Source: Amblyomma americanum
Lineage: Eukaryota; Arthropoda; Arachnida; Ixodida; Ixodidae
NCBI RefSeq assembly: GCF_052857255.1
Contig: NC_135498.1
Span: 111,902,723 to 111,966,722 of the forward strand
Reading direction: 5' to 3'
Length of the DNA: 64,000 nucleotides
Below, piece by piece: positions 1 through 9,960 of this stretch; the first letter of the stretch is position 1, and each line of letters begins with the position of its first letter. The notes beneath the pieces are model-generated. The model searched no databases. It saw only the letters and a list, made by a program, of their open reading frames with translations, and was not told where the DNA came from. Position numbers and translations under genes: made by a program.

Positions 1-112
1 TTCTTTCACTTCCTCCTTTATCCCTTCCTTTATGGTGTGGCTCAGCTGGCGTAGTATCTAGATACTGCGCTATTTCCTTCCCCGAAAACCAATTAATAAT
101 AATAATAATATT
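1..112 (+). repeat. 3' tail of a tRNA-headed tick SINE
   Basis: The run TTTCACTTCCTCCTTTATCCC followed by TACTGCGCTATTTCC and an AACCAATTAATAAT end matches the 3' half of the SINE seen complete at 21032, 39062, 47399 and 63192. The tRNA head lies outside the window or is lost. It is non-coding. Confidence 0.85.
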
Positions 113-127
113 ATTATTATTATTACT
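93..127. repeat. AAT/ATT microsatellite at the SINE tail
   Basis: About five AAT units run directly into about five ATT units, giving a perfect AT palindrome. It probably grew from the A/T-rich SINE tail. Confidence 0.8.
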
Positions 128-539
128 ACACAATTTCGTTTTATCGGGGCATGTTCGTTTTGTCTGGTTACGACATACTACACCACCATATACAACGTTA
201 ATATTGATTAGATGCGACATACTACACCCTATCCTACGTAACAGTACTTTATGGTGGTAGTGGTTGTTTATTAAGATAATAGTAAAAAGTAAGGAAAAGA
301 TTTTTGCTAGCCCCGGCATCTGCCATCGATAACTGAAGCACCTGAGCTGGGGCAGCGGAAATAAAGGACAGCAGGCAGAATGGAGAAATGAAATGAAAGA
401 GGTGAAGGGACAGGAATAGAGGACAGGGGGAGAAGTAATGTCTACAAACTATTTACACAATAAGAAATGTGTCAAGGTTGTGCGCGTGATTAGTTCATTT
501 TAGAGTAATTAAATCACACACGCGCACAGCTCTGTGTTG
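128..539. other. No gene recognised
   Basis: AT-rich sequence without convincing coding frames. The only structure is a near-palindrome of TGTGCGCGTG and CACACGCGCACA around 479-527. Confidence 0.5.
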
Positions 540-1497
540 GTTACAACTGGAGTGGGGCATCTAGTTATAAATCGTTCAAGGTAGAACTCGCGGAGCGTTC
601 GGTCACTGCGTGTAACTATCTGACGGAGAACAGACGGGACGTCAAGCCTGTGTGTTCGAGGAATGCACAGAGGCTCACCAAAGTTCGCTCACGAGTGCGC
701 GCACTGCCCTGCGGCCACAATAGCGTCTTGATGGAGTCTGGTAGTATGCCCTGCGCCCTATAGGCCGCGAGCATATCGCAACGAGCATCGGCGAACGCGG
801 AACAGCGAAGGAGCAGGTGTTCTAGTGTTTCCACTGCACCGCATCCGTCCCACACATCACTCGTCGCGATTCCGTGACGCACCCGTCGTTCCCCGGGCCA
901 CACGCAGCCAATGCGCGCGCGGAGGATCATTGCACGTTGTGACCATGTAAGTGCGCGACAGCCAGTGACACTGTCGATGCGCTCACCTCCCGCGATGCGT
1001 GGGATCGAGGGTGCAGCTTTCGGAGGTCGTGGATGGCCGCACGCACGTCTCCAGCGCAAGGGGCAGATCGCTGCAGGTAGTTGGTGCTGCGCAGGGCAGG
1101 TCGTTGGTCAGCTTCTTCGTGCCGGCGATGCCGGCCTTCGTTGCCGGCGATGCCGCAGTGACCGGGCACCACTGTGCACGCACAGCACAACCTCTCTGCC
1201 GCCTCGAGGCGCTCGATGCGCGAGCGAATTTCTCGCACTAGTGGGGTACCGCGGCCGTTATATTGCAGGCGGCTGAGGGCGGGGCGGGAGTCGCACAGCA
1301 GAGCACTCCTGGGTGGCAGTGGGCCGAGGGTGAGCAGCAGATCCAGCCCGAGCCGGATCCTCAACTCCGCCGTGGTGGAGGAGCACAGGAAGGTTGCGTG
1401 TTGCTGGCTGTGCAGTCGCAGGGCGGGGATAGTAGCCGCCGCAGCAAGGGAGCAGCTTTCGCGGGCCACTGAGCCGTCGGTGTACATGAGGTACTTT
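540..1497 (-). pseudogene. 5'-truncated LINE: RNase H and C-terminal zinc-finger region
   Basis: The minus strand encodes the end of a non-LTR retrotransposon ORF2. From 1487 leftward it reads YTDGS, then TAEL, LCDSRPAL and VPGHCGIAGNE, the expected order of RNase H catalytic-site segments. After a frameshift near 1040 it continues with a segment ending CGAVETLEHLLLRC, the CCHC-like finger common at LINE ORF2 C-termini. The second frame ends near 616, so the 3' UTR is probably 540-615. The reverse transcriptase and endonuclease are missing, as expected of 5' truncation on insertion. Just after the GHCGIAGNE motif an internal repeat (GCCGGCGATGCCG, twice on the plus strand near 1121-1153) breaks the usual sequence. 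R1/I-group relatives are likely, but the clade is not certain. Confidence 0.8.
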
Positions 1498-2091
1498 ATA
1501 CCGCAATATCATAATTTGTTATGATGCCACACATCAAGTTACTTTCGGCAGCACGGTTTGAGGACACTATCTGCGGACGCCACTTTATCGTCCCATGGCA
1601 TCCACCGGAGTATATGGCCATAAATGCTTTCTCTTTAACAAAACTAACTGGACATTTTTGATTTAGTGAAGTGCCTTGAGCGTACATGAGCAGTTGTGAG
1701 TAAGCTAATTAAGAATTAGCATCGTCATTCAGTTCCACTGTGCACATCCTAGCGTGTGCGCTGTGAAATAAAAAGCGCGAGCCAGCCATCGTTTCACTGT
1801 TGCCGGCTAACGTCCTTAGAATGACTGGGAAAGAATCACGAGCTCCATATCAAAATACACAGCTCTGCCCCGCCGTGAAGCGAAGTGCCGAATGAAATCC
1901 CACGGAGAGAGAGAAAAACTATTATTACGAAGGAATTGAGGGCATGACCTTGTTTCTCCAGCGGTCACTCTTCGGCGCAATAAAGTGATTAGTTCTTCTA
2001 AAAGCCTAGTAACTCAAAAATAAAAAAGTAATATCAGCGTAAATATTTACCAAAAGCTTCTCTACCAAAATAAACTTCAAAACTATTTCTC
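1498..2091. other. No gene recognised
   Basis: Short frames only; nothing matches a known family. It lies between the LINE above and the presumed 5' UTR of the next one. Confidence 0.5.
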
Positions 2092-2984
2092 GTGTACATA
2101 GAGCAACTCAAGAAACTTCTCTCCCCACATGGACGCCATCTGGACGCCGCGCGATGCAAACGTGCTCCGCATGGGCTCCCGCTCTTTGGCCAATTTCTGT
2201 CGTTTTTACAAAGCCAGTGTCCGGGACCGCGTTTCTGGAGGTCGGTGAAGGGGTCCGTAACCACCTGTCATCACTTTTTGGAATATTTTCGGCACTTTCC
2301 GCGCTTTTTAGGATGTTTTCCTGCCGAGCCAAGCCAGCGCGCGGTTGGGTCTAACGCCTCGCAGCGTTAGGCTTAGACCACGCGGTCGGCTCCGTATCTG
2401 TCCTAGATGGAGTACGCTGTGCAAGGGGAGGAAATATACACGGACAAATTCAACGTCCAGCATTGGGATACCGTTTTGCGGTTTCACGACCGACATCGAG
2501 CCAGGAAGGAGCTCGCAAGTACGCCGAACCCTAGTACCGCCAAGTCCACGGTAAAGAAATCTGGCGGGGCTGCCGCCAAGTCAGCCGTCAAGAAGTCGCA
2601 GGTGTAAAGCCGACCACCCAGAAAACAGCAGCCGCCACTGCCACTGCTTCCAGTTGATGACTACAAGGTTGTGGTGAGGCCATGTGGCGGACTTAGCCTC
2701 CGCATGGTCGGGACGCCGACCATCTTCACCGCCGTACGCCGAGAACTCGGCCTCAACTACCAAGAGGCAATGAAGATAGACCGTCTTCGTGTTAATCCAG
2801 TGAACATCACGTTCACAATTCGTACTCCGGTGGATGCCAGAGCACAAAGGTATGTCGCCTGAGGAATCTGCAACTCGAAGACCAGACCTTCGAGATGAGT
2901 GCCTACCTGCCACCCCCGTACGACTCGGTCCGAGGAATCATCTACCAAGCCCACAGCGGTGAAAACTACAAGGACATCATGGAT
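2092..2984 (+). pseudogene. LINE ORF1 (gag-like) fragment with probable 5' UTR
   Basis: A true ATG at 2407 opens a basic N-terminus rich in K, S and A (TAKSTVKKSGG, KSAVKKS). After an in-frame TAA at 2605 the same frame resumes with DYKVVVRPCGGLSL and RLRVNPVNITFTIRTP. A one-base shift near 2855 leads on to LEDQTFEMSAYLPPPYDSV. This order resembles the gag-like ORF1 of tick LINEs just before their zinc knuckles, which are absent here because homology stops near 2984 at the gypsy fragment. The GC-rich 2092-2406 stretch is where the 5' UTR and internal promoter would lie. Coding role inferred: RNA-binding chaperone of the retrotransposon particle. Two lesions make it a pseudogene. Confidence 0.65.
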
Positions 2985-3325
2985 GGCCTGATCCGGCGCT
3001 TCCCATTTAAATGGCACATCTGCCTTCGTCAGTTGGGTCAGGGGCTCGGCGATGCGCGAAAAGTTTTTCACAAATTGTCGGTAATATGCGCACAGTCCGA
3101 GAAATCTGCACAATGCTTTCTTATCGGCCGCTGGTGGAAAGTGTTCAATAGCAGTTGTTAGGTACGGGTATGGGAGTACTCCCACCTTGCTATCGATGTG
3201 GCCTAGAAACACCATCTCTTCATGGGCAAAGTGGCACTTATCTGCTTTCAAGGTTAGGCCAGACGACTTGATGACGTCTAGTTCTGTTCAGTCTTTTGAG
3301 GTGCTCTTCATAGTTCGAGGGTAAG
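2985..3325 (-). pseudogene. gypsy pol, segment between RT and RNase H
   Basis: The minus-strand peptide contains LKADKCHFAHEEMVFLGH, then LCRFLGLCAYYRQFVKNF, EPLTQLTK and PFKWEAPDQAI. These are the thumb/connection signatures that follow YLDD in Ty3/gypsy pol. A frameshift lies near 3260, between the HLKRL segment and the KADKC segment. This fragment and the one at 5636 onward were one gene before the nested insertion. The end at 2985 falls where RNase H should begin. Confidence 0.85.
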
Positions 3326-3329
3326 ACAA

Positions 3330-3526
3330 TGTGGAAATATGGCGCGGGAACAGCCTTCCGCCCCTCCCCCCCCGCACTCCCACTCCGCGGATGCAGCGTT
3401 CCCGCTCGCTAATCGCGGATGGGGTTCGTGCTCGAGGGACAAAGGGAAGGGATGACAATAGCGTTAACACTCATATGCTTTTTATTACAGTTGAAATTAA
3501 TACATAGAGTGGGCCAGCTAGCTACA
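3330..3526 (-). repeat. 3' LTR of the nested element
   Basis: About 197 bp and clearly homologous to the copy at 5406-5631. Shared blocks include ACTCCGCGGATGCAGCGTTC and GCGTTAACACTCATATGC. The minus strand carries AATAAA within TGTAATAAAAAGC, a probable polyadenylation signal. The inner boundary is set by alignment and the TG rule. I do not see a clear polypurine tract beside it. Confidence 0.8.
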
Positions 3527-5385
3527 AAACATCAACGAGGCATTCCTCGGAAGCGGAAGGCAACGTAAGAAGGACTTCCGATTTGCCGGCTGGGGCAGGG
3601 GTGCGACTTGGGAAGTATCGGCGGCGAACATTTGTATGCGCCGACAATGGCGGCCGGATTTTCCCGCGCGCGCCGCATTCTTGAGGCACAGCCATTCCCT
3701 AGCATTTGTTGGAGAGGTCCACCAGAGCGTGCGTTTGCTGCGCTCGCTTCGCTGCCTGGAACCAGAAGTCCAAGGGCAAGGCATAACGGATCCCCTTGCG
3801 CCTGCCGCAGAAGGTGACGGGAGCGTACGGCTCCAACCGCTCCTGACGCTGGCCGGATCCCGAAGAGGCTCTGTCCGGTTCCGCAGAATTCCGCGTAACC
3901 TACGAGGTGGCACTCCCGTCGCCGTTCCCTTTCCCCCATGAGGGAGACCTCCCTCCTCGCCCAGCCGGGGCTGTCCCGACGCACACCGATGGAGATGGTC
4001 TGCCGCGCCGAAATGGAGGGGAAAACAGGTTTCCACATCCCTCTCTCCTTAAATGTCAGCCCCTGGTTGAACTCATCTATGGAGGCCAACGAAGAAGGGC
4101 CACGAGTGTTGCGGTGATTACTGCAAGACAGCTCGTACAGGCGGAGTGCCGGGGTCATCCGACGAGCAGCAAGGTCACCGGGCACCCGTCCTTGTCCCGC
4201 GGCAGGCATCCAAAATTAGCGTGCCGGGAGGGTGTTGTTCGCACCGACGCGCCTTTGTTGGAAGATAGGGGGGCTGGCTCCCCCGCTCTCGTAGCCGCTG
4301 CAAACTGCTCGACGGAGACTCTGCAGCTCGATGACTCACGGCCGCAAGGCAGCAGGCAGGGGCCCATACAATGGACAGCAGGCCGGGGCAGCTTCTATTG
4401 AACTCTGCATATCGCTCCTAGGATCTCCAAAAGTGTGAATCAAAAACAATGGAGACCGCGCAAACTCACCATTTGGTAAAATGCCGAGCAATGCAAGTGC
4501 CAAACAATAGTATCCGGCACCGCCCAAACGCTCGGTTCATTTGAACGTAGCTGGCTCTCTTCTGTCGAAGCACATTCGCGGTTCGCTTTCCGGCATGGTG
4601 GTGTTAAGCTCATTTGAACTGCGGTAGCGTCTCTGGTTCCTCGAAATTACAGATTCGCTTCGCTGCCCAAAAATACAAAGTTCGTTCGAACAAAGTCAGC
4701 TTTCTGTAGTTGAGCGAGACCTCTAGGCTCTAGCGAGGTGAAATATAAAACAAGCAAACCAGTTTCCGCGTGCTTGTGGCACGGTACGACTGTGTCCTCC
4801 CAAAAGCGACAGGCAGCTCCCGAAGAGCCTTAGGCCTACTCGCTCTTACACTTGCCGGTTCCAACAAAGGGCCAAGGACAACAGTTAGAACACAACGCCA
4901 CGAGGTGATACGTTTCTGCCAAGGTGGCCCTAAAGCGAACGGCGCCTACCGCTTCTCACGGTGTCGCAGCGCCCCAGTGCTTTTCCTGTAATCACTACTG
5001 CAATCCAATTCAGCTGATTACGGCACCCTGCTCCCACCGCCAAAGACACAGAACAGAGAATATTTACAACTGTGTACAAGAGAAATCGGACCACCCTCCA
5101 GGCTTCCGCATTCACTCGCTTCTGGCTTGCTGTTGTCCGTGGACGTCTCGGTCTCGCATCCATCTGCGGACCTCGTTCACCTTCCAAAGGTGTACCAATG
5201 AAGTGCTCATCAAAAGTGTAGCATGCACGACAATTCTTTCTTGCTGCTATTACGCTCACCTCGCTGTCAAGAAAGCATCTTAGCCTTGCTAGCAACTCCG
5301 AATTCTGGTCAGGCCTAACGCTGTTCCAAATCCGGGCGGGCATTCCACGCATCGAACTGACTGTCGTCCCTCGTCCCAAGAGCTT
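3527..5385 (-). other. GC-rich interior of the nested LTR element, no known domain
   Basis: About 1.86 kb, clearly richer in G+C than the surrounding AT-rich DNA. On the minus strand 4209-3532 is open for 225 codons, but it starts nowhere obvious and has no retroviral-type motif. Overlapping open frames exist on both strands, as expected of GC-rich non-coding sequence. It could be non-autonomous filler, a decayed gag, or captured host DNA. Confidence 0.5.
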
Positions 5386-5404
5386 GCCCCACGTTGGGCT
5401 GCCA
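5386..5404 (-). other. Primer binding site, tRNA-Lys type
   Basis: The minus strand reads TGGCAGCCCAACGTGGGGC one base after the 5' LTR. This equals the complement of the tRNA-Lys(CUU) 3' end (TGGCGCCCAACGTGGGGC) apart from one inserted A. It fixes element orientation as minus. Confidence 0.75.
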
Positions 5405-5405
5405 T

Positions 5406-5631
5406 TGTGGAAATATAGGGGGAACAGCATTCCGCCTGCTCCGTGGAATTAGGGGGGAACAAAGCCTTTCGCCCCGCCCGCACTCCCACTCCGCGGATGC
5501 AGCGTTCCCGCTCGCTAACCGCGGGTGGGCTCGTGCTCAAGGGACAAAGGAAAGGGACGATAATAGCGTTAACACTCATATGCCATTTATTACACTTTGA
5601 ATCAATGCACAGAGCGGGGAGGATGTTTACA
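5406..5631 (-). repeat. 5' LTR of the nested element
   Basis: About 226 bp. It is longer than the 3' copy mainly through an extra stretch near 5420-5460 containing a second GGGGGAACA motif. The flanking ACAA at 5632-5635 is the target duplication. Divergence between the two LTRs, including indels, suggests the insertion is not recent. Confidence 0.8.
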
Positions 5632-5635
5632 ACAA

Positions 5636-6519
5636 TGAAGTCATCTAAATATACCAGACAAATTTGCCACTTCAGGCCTGCCAGCACGGCATTCATTACT
5701 CGCTGAAACGCCGCTGCTGCAGAACAAAGACCAAATGGCATCACATTGAACTCGGAGAGCCCATGCGGAGTGATGAATGCCGTGTTCTTGCGATCTTTTT
5801 CATCGACCTCAATTTGCCAGTAGCCGCTCTTGAGGTCTGTTAGTGAGACATATTTGGCGTTGCAGAGCTGGTCCAGTGTGCCGTCGATGCGGGAGAGGGG
5901 GCAGACGTCCATTTTTTATGTTGTTCAAGCTGCGGTAGTCAACGCAGAATTGAAAGGCACCGTCTTTCTTTTTCACTAAAACAACCGGTGCCGCCCATGG
6001 GATGTATGAATGTTGGATGACGCTGTTGCGAATCATTTCTTCCACTTGGTCCCGGATGGCTTGTCGTTCTCGAGGCGACACACGGTAGGAGCTTTGACGG
6101 AGAGGTCGGGCGTGTTGGTCGGTGATATTGTGATGCTTGGCAATTAGCGTTTTTCGAACCATCGGCGATGACGAAAAACACTTGCTGTAGCTTCGAAGCA
6201 GACTGCGGATCTGGTCTTGTCTGTTCCGGGGCAGGGCTTGGTTGATATCGAAAGTGGGCAAGTTCTTTTGGTGAGGCAAATCTTGTGGGGATGGTTCCGA
6301 GAGGGCGAAGGAGTCTCGTACGTCGGATATTTCGTAGAAGAAAGCAATCGTCGTTCCTTTGTTAATGTGCCCGTAGTTTTCACTGAAGTTAGACAGCAGT
6401 ACTTCGGCCTGGCCGTCGCGGAAATGTGCGATGCCTCTTACGATACTCATTCCTCGCTCTAGAAACAAGTGCGTGTTCCCTTCGATGATGGCTTCAGCGT
6501 AAAATGGCTTTCGTGGCAC
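5636..6519 (-). pseudogene. gypsy reverse transcriptase, N-terminal and palm region
   Basis: The minus strand shows PWAAPVVLVKKKDG and FCVDYRSLN, then after a frameshift near 5920 LTDLKSGYWQIEV, MPFGLCSAAAAFQRVM and LVYLDDF. These are RT motifs in the right order, and the catalytic DD (codons at 5640-5651) is intact. The first segment also includes the protease-RT linker (SIVRGIAHFRDGQAEVLL). The nested LTR element begins four codons after YLDD. The product would copy element RNA into DNA in cytoplasmic particles; the frameshift and insertion make this copy inactive. Confidence 0.9.
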
Positions 6520-7081
6520 CTACGGTCACGATCACGTTTGAACGGGGTGGGACGCTGAATTCTTCCATGACACTCAGGACATTGTGATATTCTAAAATTC
6601 TCATCGAAGGGATGGCCTCGTCCGTCGAAAGCGTGATCAGCTTGGACCGCATGTCGATGACCGCCTGATGCTCACTAATGAAATCCATCCCCAAGATCAC
6701 TTCGCGGGAACATTTCCGTAGCACAATGAAGGTCGCAGGAAAGGTATGTTCTTTGACAGTCACTCGCGCTGTGCATCATCCTAAAGACGTAATGAGGTGG
6801 CCCCCTGCGGAGCGAAGTTGTTGGCCGTCCCAAGCGGTCGTGACTTTCCTCAGCTGCGCAGCGAACGTTCCATTCATCACCGAATAATCGGCTCCTGTGT
6901 CGACAAGAGCGGTAACTTTCCCGCCGTCGATTGTCAATCCCAAGTCGGATGTCCTGGCTCTTGCATTGGACGTCACCCTCGGCGTCGGGTCACGGCATCG
7001 TCGCGTATGCGAGTCGCGGTTGGGGCGTGTTGGCGAAGCTTTTCTGGGTGGCGGCGTCATTTTGAAGGCAGTTCGCGGCAT
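6494..7081 (-). pseudogene. gypsy aspartic protease region
   Basis: The minus strand carries ALVDTGADYSVM, the retropepsin active site, followed by QLRSAGGH. A frame break near 6770 leads to VILGMDFISEHQAVID, the C-terminal retropepsin G-x-D segment. Next comes a short linker (VPPRSNVIVTVGA) toward RT. The enzyme would process the Gag-Pol polyprotein. The break between the two halves makes the copy non-functional. Confidence 0.88.
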
Positions 7082-7132
7082 TGTCGGGGGTTGTCATTTT
7101 GTGCCGCGTTTCGCTCGTGAGCAACCTCACCT

Positions 7133-8497
7133 CTAGAGGTTGCTACCTTCAGTTTTCCATACGGGGGCTGGGAGACCTTCCTCGTACTGCGGCTGCGTAG
7201 CTGCGACGTGTTGACGAAAAGCGCGAGGTTGACGGCGATGGTGAGCGCGAAAGGCGGTTCGGCGTGTACTCCTCACGACGCAGATACTCGTCGATTTCCT
7301 GCGGACGTTGTCGAAGCGTGGTCGTGGGGCGTTAATGGTAAATCCTCGAAGACCGATACGTCGGTACGGGCAGTGACGAAGAATATGGCCGGCCTCACGG
7401 CAATGGAAGCACAACGGCCGGTTGTCGGAAGTCCTCCAGGCGTCGCATTTCCTGGGGTTTGAGCGTCGCTCATAGCCTGGGCGTGCGGGGGCAGGAAGGC
7501 TGCGTTTGGGAACAAGTTGTTCATTTCGTAGAGGACGTAGGGGTTGTCGTTGGGGCTGAGGAGTGAGTAGAGCAGCGGCGTAGGTCATGGCCTGGGGTTC
7601 TGTGGCCGTCGGGGGGCCAAGTGCCTGTTGCACTGCTTCCCGTACCACATCCATGAGGGTGGCTGCTTGCGGCTGTGGGGAGGATTACTGTAATCGGCGT
7701 AGCTCCTCGCGGACGATTTCGCGGATCACTTCCTTCAAGTTGTCGCTGGTGGCTGTCGTCGCTACCGAACGGATTGCACAGGCAGAGGAAGGGCAGTTGC
7801 ACTGCCGAGCCCGGACGTCGAGGGTCTTCTTGATCGTGCAGGCTTCTTGATAACTTCAACTGTTTTTGGCGGCTGGTGGACGAGGCTGCCAAAGAGTTTT
7901 TCTTTTACGCCGCGCATTAAAAACTGAACTTTCTTTTCCTGAGCCATCTCGGGTTCGGCGCGGCGAAAGAGGCGCTTCATCTCTGAAACATAACCATGGA
8001 AGGGCTCGTTCGGAAGCTGGATCCTTTACTAGAGGATTCGTTCTGCTCTTCCTTTCATCACGGCGTTGGTGAATACCTTCAAAAGTTCCTTCTTGAATAG
8101 CTCCTATGTCGTTAGGGACGACTCGTAGTGTTCGCACCACGTACGTGCTGAGCCCTCCAGTGAGAAAAATACGAGTCCAATTTGTGCCGCATCATCCCAC
8201 GTGTTGAATGATGCCACGCGCTAAAATTGGTCCAAGCATTCTTCGGGGTATTTGCCAAGGGATTCATTAAATGTTGGCGGCACCCGCGTCTGTTGCAGTA
8301 TGATCTGAGTCGACATCTTTGGCGAGGTTGCGGTGCTCGTAGTAGCGTCTTTTCGTTGTCGGGTGCGGTCTGGTAGGGTCCCAAACTCAGGCTCCTTTCC
8401 CCGGAGACGTCTGCTGGCTTGGTAAGCTGCTGGCTCGTCCTCCGGTGCGGAGCGCATAGGGCCGATGTCAAGACTTGAAGGGGGCGTCGGGAACATG
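7133..8497 (-). pseudogene. gypsy gag with zinc knuckle
   Basis: A plausible true start is the ATG at 8499-8497; upstream frames use non-ATG codons and enter the LTR leader. Recognisable pieces in order are PPTFNESLGKYPEECLDQF, then EMKRLFRRAEPEMAQEKKV and FLMRGVKEKLFGSLV (Retrotrans_gag-like). Last is CFHCREAGHILRHC, a CX2CX4HX4C knuckle near 7405. The pieces lie in at least three frames. Gag would package element RNA into particles. Confidence 0.85.
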
Positions 8498-8524
8498 GGT
8501 AGGCTACCCAACACCTCCACAAGA

Positions 8525-8890
8525 TGTCACGGAGTGGTGACTGTAGTTCGGAAAGCAGAAAGGCTGCGAAAGCGGTGTCTAAACAAAACTATTTCGGCTG
8601 ACTTGCGCCCACAGTGGACTGTATCAATCGGCGGCGGCGTAGCAACAATCGTGCTCGGCGGTCGTCGAACAGAATGCCCGCCGCTCTCGGCCATGCTCAA
8701 TTTAAAGCTGATAGCGAAAATTCAAGATAAAGCGGCCGAAGTTACTAGACCATTGTGGAACTACGTAGAATCACCTATGCCTGGAGGCGATAAATCGAGA
8801 TAAATCTGGTCACTTCTGGGATCGCAAACAAAGAGAGAATACGGCGTGGCTTTGAAGAATGAACAAACACTGCAAAGATTCGCGGCAATA
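8525..8890 (-). repeat. 5' LTR of the gypsy element
   Basis: The boundaries come from alignment with the opposite-strand copy at 31386-31761. Shared blocks are TTGCCGCGAATCTTTGCAGT, CTCAATTTAAA and GTTTAGACACC. The outer end reads TATTGCCGCG here against TGTTGCCGCG in the other copy, so the canonical TG is mutated. The inner end is GTGACA. I do not assign a primer binding site. Confidence 0.7.
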
Positions 8891-9540
8891 TTATGGTGTC
8901 TTCGACTGGTCGCTCCCGTGATCCGGTTAGGATCTGGGAGAGTGGGAGCCGCTCTTGCTCTGAGCGCATAACGAGACTAGTCAAGCCGAATGGTCAGCGA
9001 ATTGTTAGAGCGGAAGCGCAAAAAGGAGGAGGAGGACGTAACTTCCAAAGCCGCGCCGCGGCTCCGCGTCTGGCGTCAACAGTAGCCGCAGGTGGTCGCA
9101 GTCACCACTTAGCGTGTATCGATCGCTACTCCAGCTCTCCGTCCCACGGGGCGCTCATTTTTCAAACATCGCCTTGTGGATAGCACTGTCGTCCTCGTGT
9201 GAGCTGCTGCGAGAATCGCTGTTGTCATATGTGACGGAAACACAGACCGCTTTCCTAGCGTATGATTATCCAGCGTCTCTAGAAAATTTTGCCTCACACA
9301 GCGCCTTCCCGCAAAACGCAGCAAGGACTCTAAAACTGCTTTACCGCGTCAAAAAACCTACACTTGCTTCTGCCTACGCGTAAGGAACGCCGAGGCCTCG
9401 CACCGCTTTCGCGAAATGGCGTAAGTGGCTCTCTGTCACATGAACTCATCTCGGAGCCGCTCCGACTTTTATGCGTTGCATATTACAATCACTCAGTTCA
9501 GCCCTTGGGCGCGGCCGGGTAGCCACCAAACCACGTGACG
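8891..9540. other. No gene recognised
   Basis: Flank of the gypsy element. Frames such as 8893-9183 plus are open but show no family motif. Confidence 0.4.
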
Positions 9541-9762
9541 TGACGTCACGACAGCCGGAGGAAAAGCTGGGCCCCAACTCGCGCGGTCGCGCGCTTCCGC
9601 AGCCACCACCTGACTCCCGCTCCTCCCGCTAGGGGCGCTGCGCCGGCGCGTGACGTCACGGAGGAAAAGCTGGGCCCCAACTCGCGCGGTCGCGCGCGGC
9701 CGCAGCCACCACCTGACTCCCGCTCCTCCCGCTAGGGGCGCTGCGCTATGATTGACGTCACG
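9541..9762 (+). repeat. Tandem GC-rich repeat with TGACGTCA palindromes
   Basis: Two units (about 9541-9650 and 9651-9751), plus a third TGACGTCACGG at 9753. Each unit has TGACGTCACG, then AAAAGCTGGGCCCCAACTCG, CGCGGTCGCGCGC, AGCCACCACCTGACTCCCG and CGCTAGGGGCGCTGCGC. The units are nearly identical, so the duplication is fairly recent. TGACGTCA is the CREB/ATF consensus, so it could act as a promoter or enhancer; that is inference only. Confidence 0.75.
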
Positions 9763-9805
9763 GCATATGTATACAAGAGCTTCGCTCCTTCGCCGGGACA
9801 GTCTT

Positions 9806-9960
9806 ATACCCCTGTCACACGGGCATTTCGAGGGCCCTCGAACCGATAGTCTATCGACTCAATGGCGATCGAGCGCTGCTACACGGGCAGTTTCAATGGC
9901 GATCGAGTCAACAGCCTATCGAGTCAACGGAGCAGCACGGAACTCCATCGAGATATGCAA
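9806..9960 (+). repeat. Short dispersed repeat with GGCGATCGAG duplications
   Basis: ATGGCGATCGAG occurs twice (9862 and 9896), with CTATCGACTC / CTATCGAGTC nearby and CACACGGGC / CTACACGGGC twice. CACACGGGC near the left edge may be one terminus of a small DNA element. I could not find a matching inverted terminus. Confidence 0.4.

Larger units (their letters stand above)
3326..5635 (-). mobile_element. Nested non-autonomous LTR retrotransposon
   Basis: Two direct repeats (3330-3526 and 5406-5631) bracket 1.86 kb of interior. Both begin TGTGGAAATAT on the plus strand, and the minus-strand LTR reads TGTA...CCACA, so it has canonical TG/CA ends. The plus-strand tetranucleotide ACAA sits immediately outside both ends (3326-3329 and 5632-5635), a 4-bp target-site duplication. 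A tRNA-Lys-like primer binding site follows the right-hand LTR on the minus strand. No gag, protease, RT or integrase motif is visible inside, so the element must have relied on enzymes supplied in trans. Removing the insert with one duplication copy returns the gypsy RT to one reading frame across the site. Confidence 0.85.
2985..8890 (-). mobile_element. Ty3/gypsy LTR retrotransposon, 3'-truncated and interrupted
   Basis: Read on the minus strand the order is 5' LTR (8890-8525), gag, aspartic protease, then reverse transcriptase, the standard Ty3/gypsy order. The RT is cut after YLDD by a second LTR element (3330-5631) and resumes at 3325 with the connection toward RNase H. It then ends abruptly near 2985 against a LINE ORF1 piece, so RNase H, integrase and the 3' LTR are gone. 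Several frameshifts separate the domains. A solo LTR of the same family lies at 31386-31761 in the other orientation. Confidence 0.88.

Noticed and set aside
911..1276. Plus-strand ORFs between 900 and 1520
   Set aside because: They are antisense shadows of the LINE RNase H and zinc-finger frames.
3532..4209. 225-codon minus-strand frame as a gag or env gene of the nested LTR element
   Set aside because: No family motif, and overlapping long frames on both strands are expected in GC-rich DNA.
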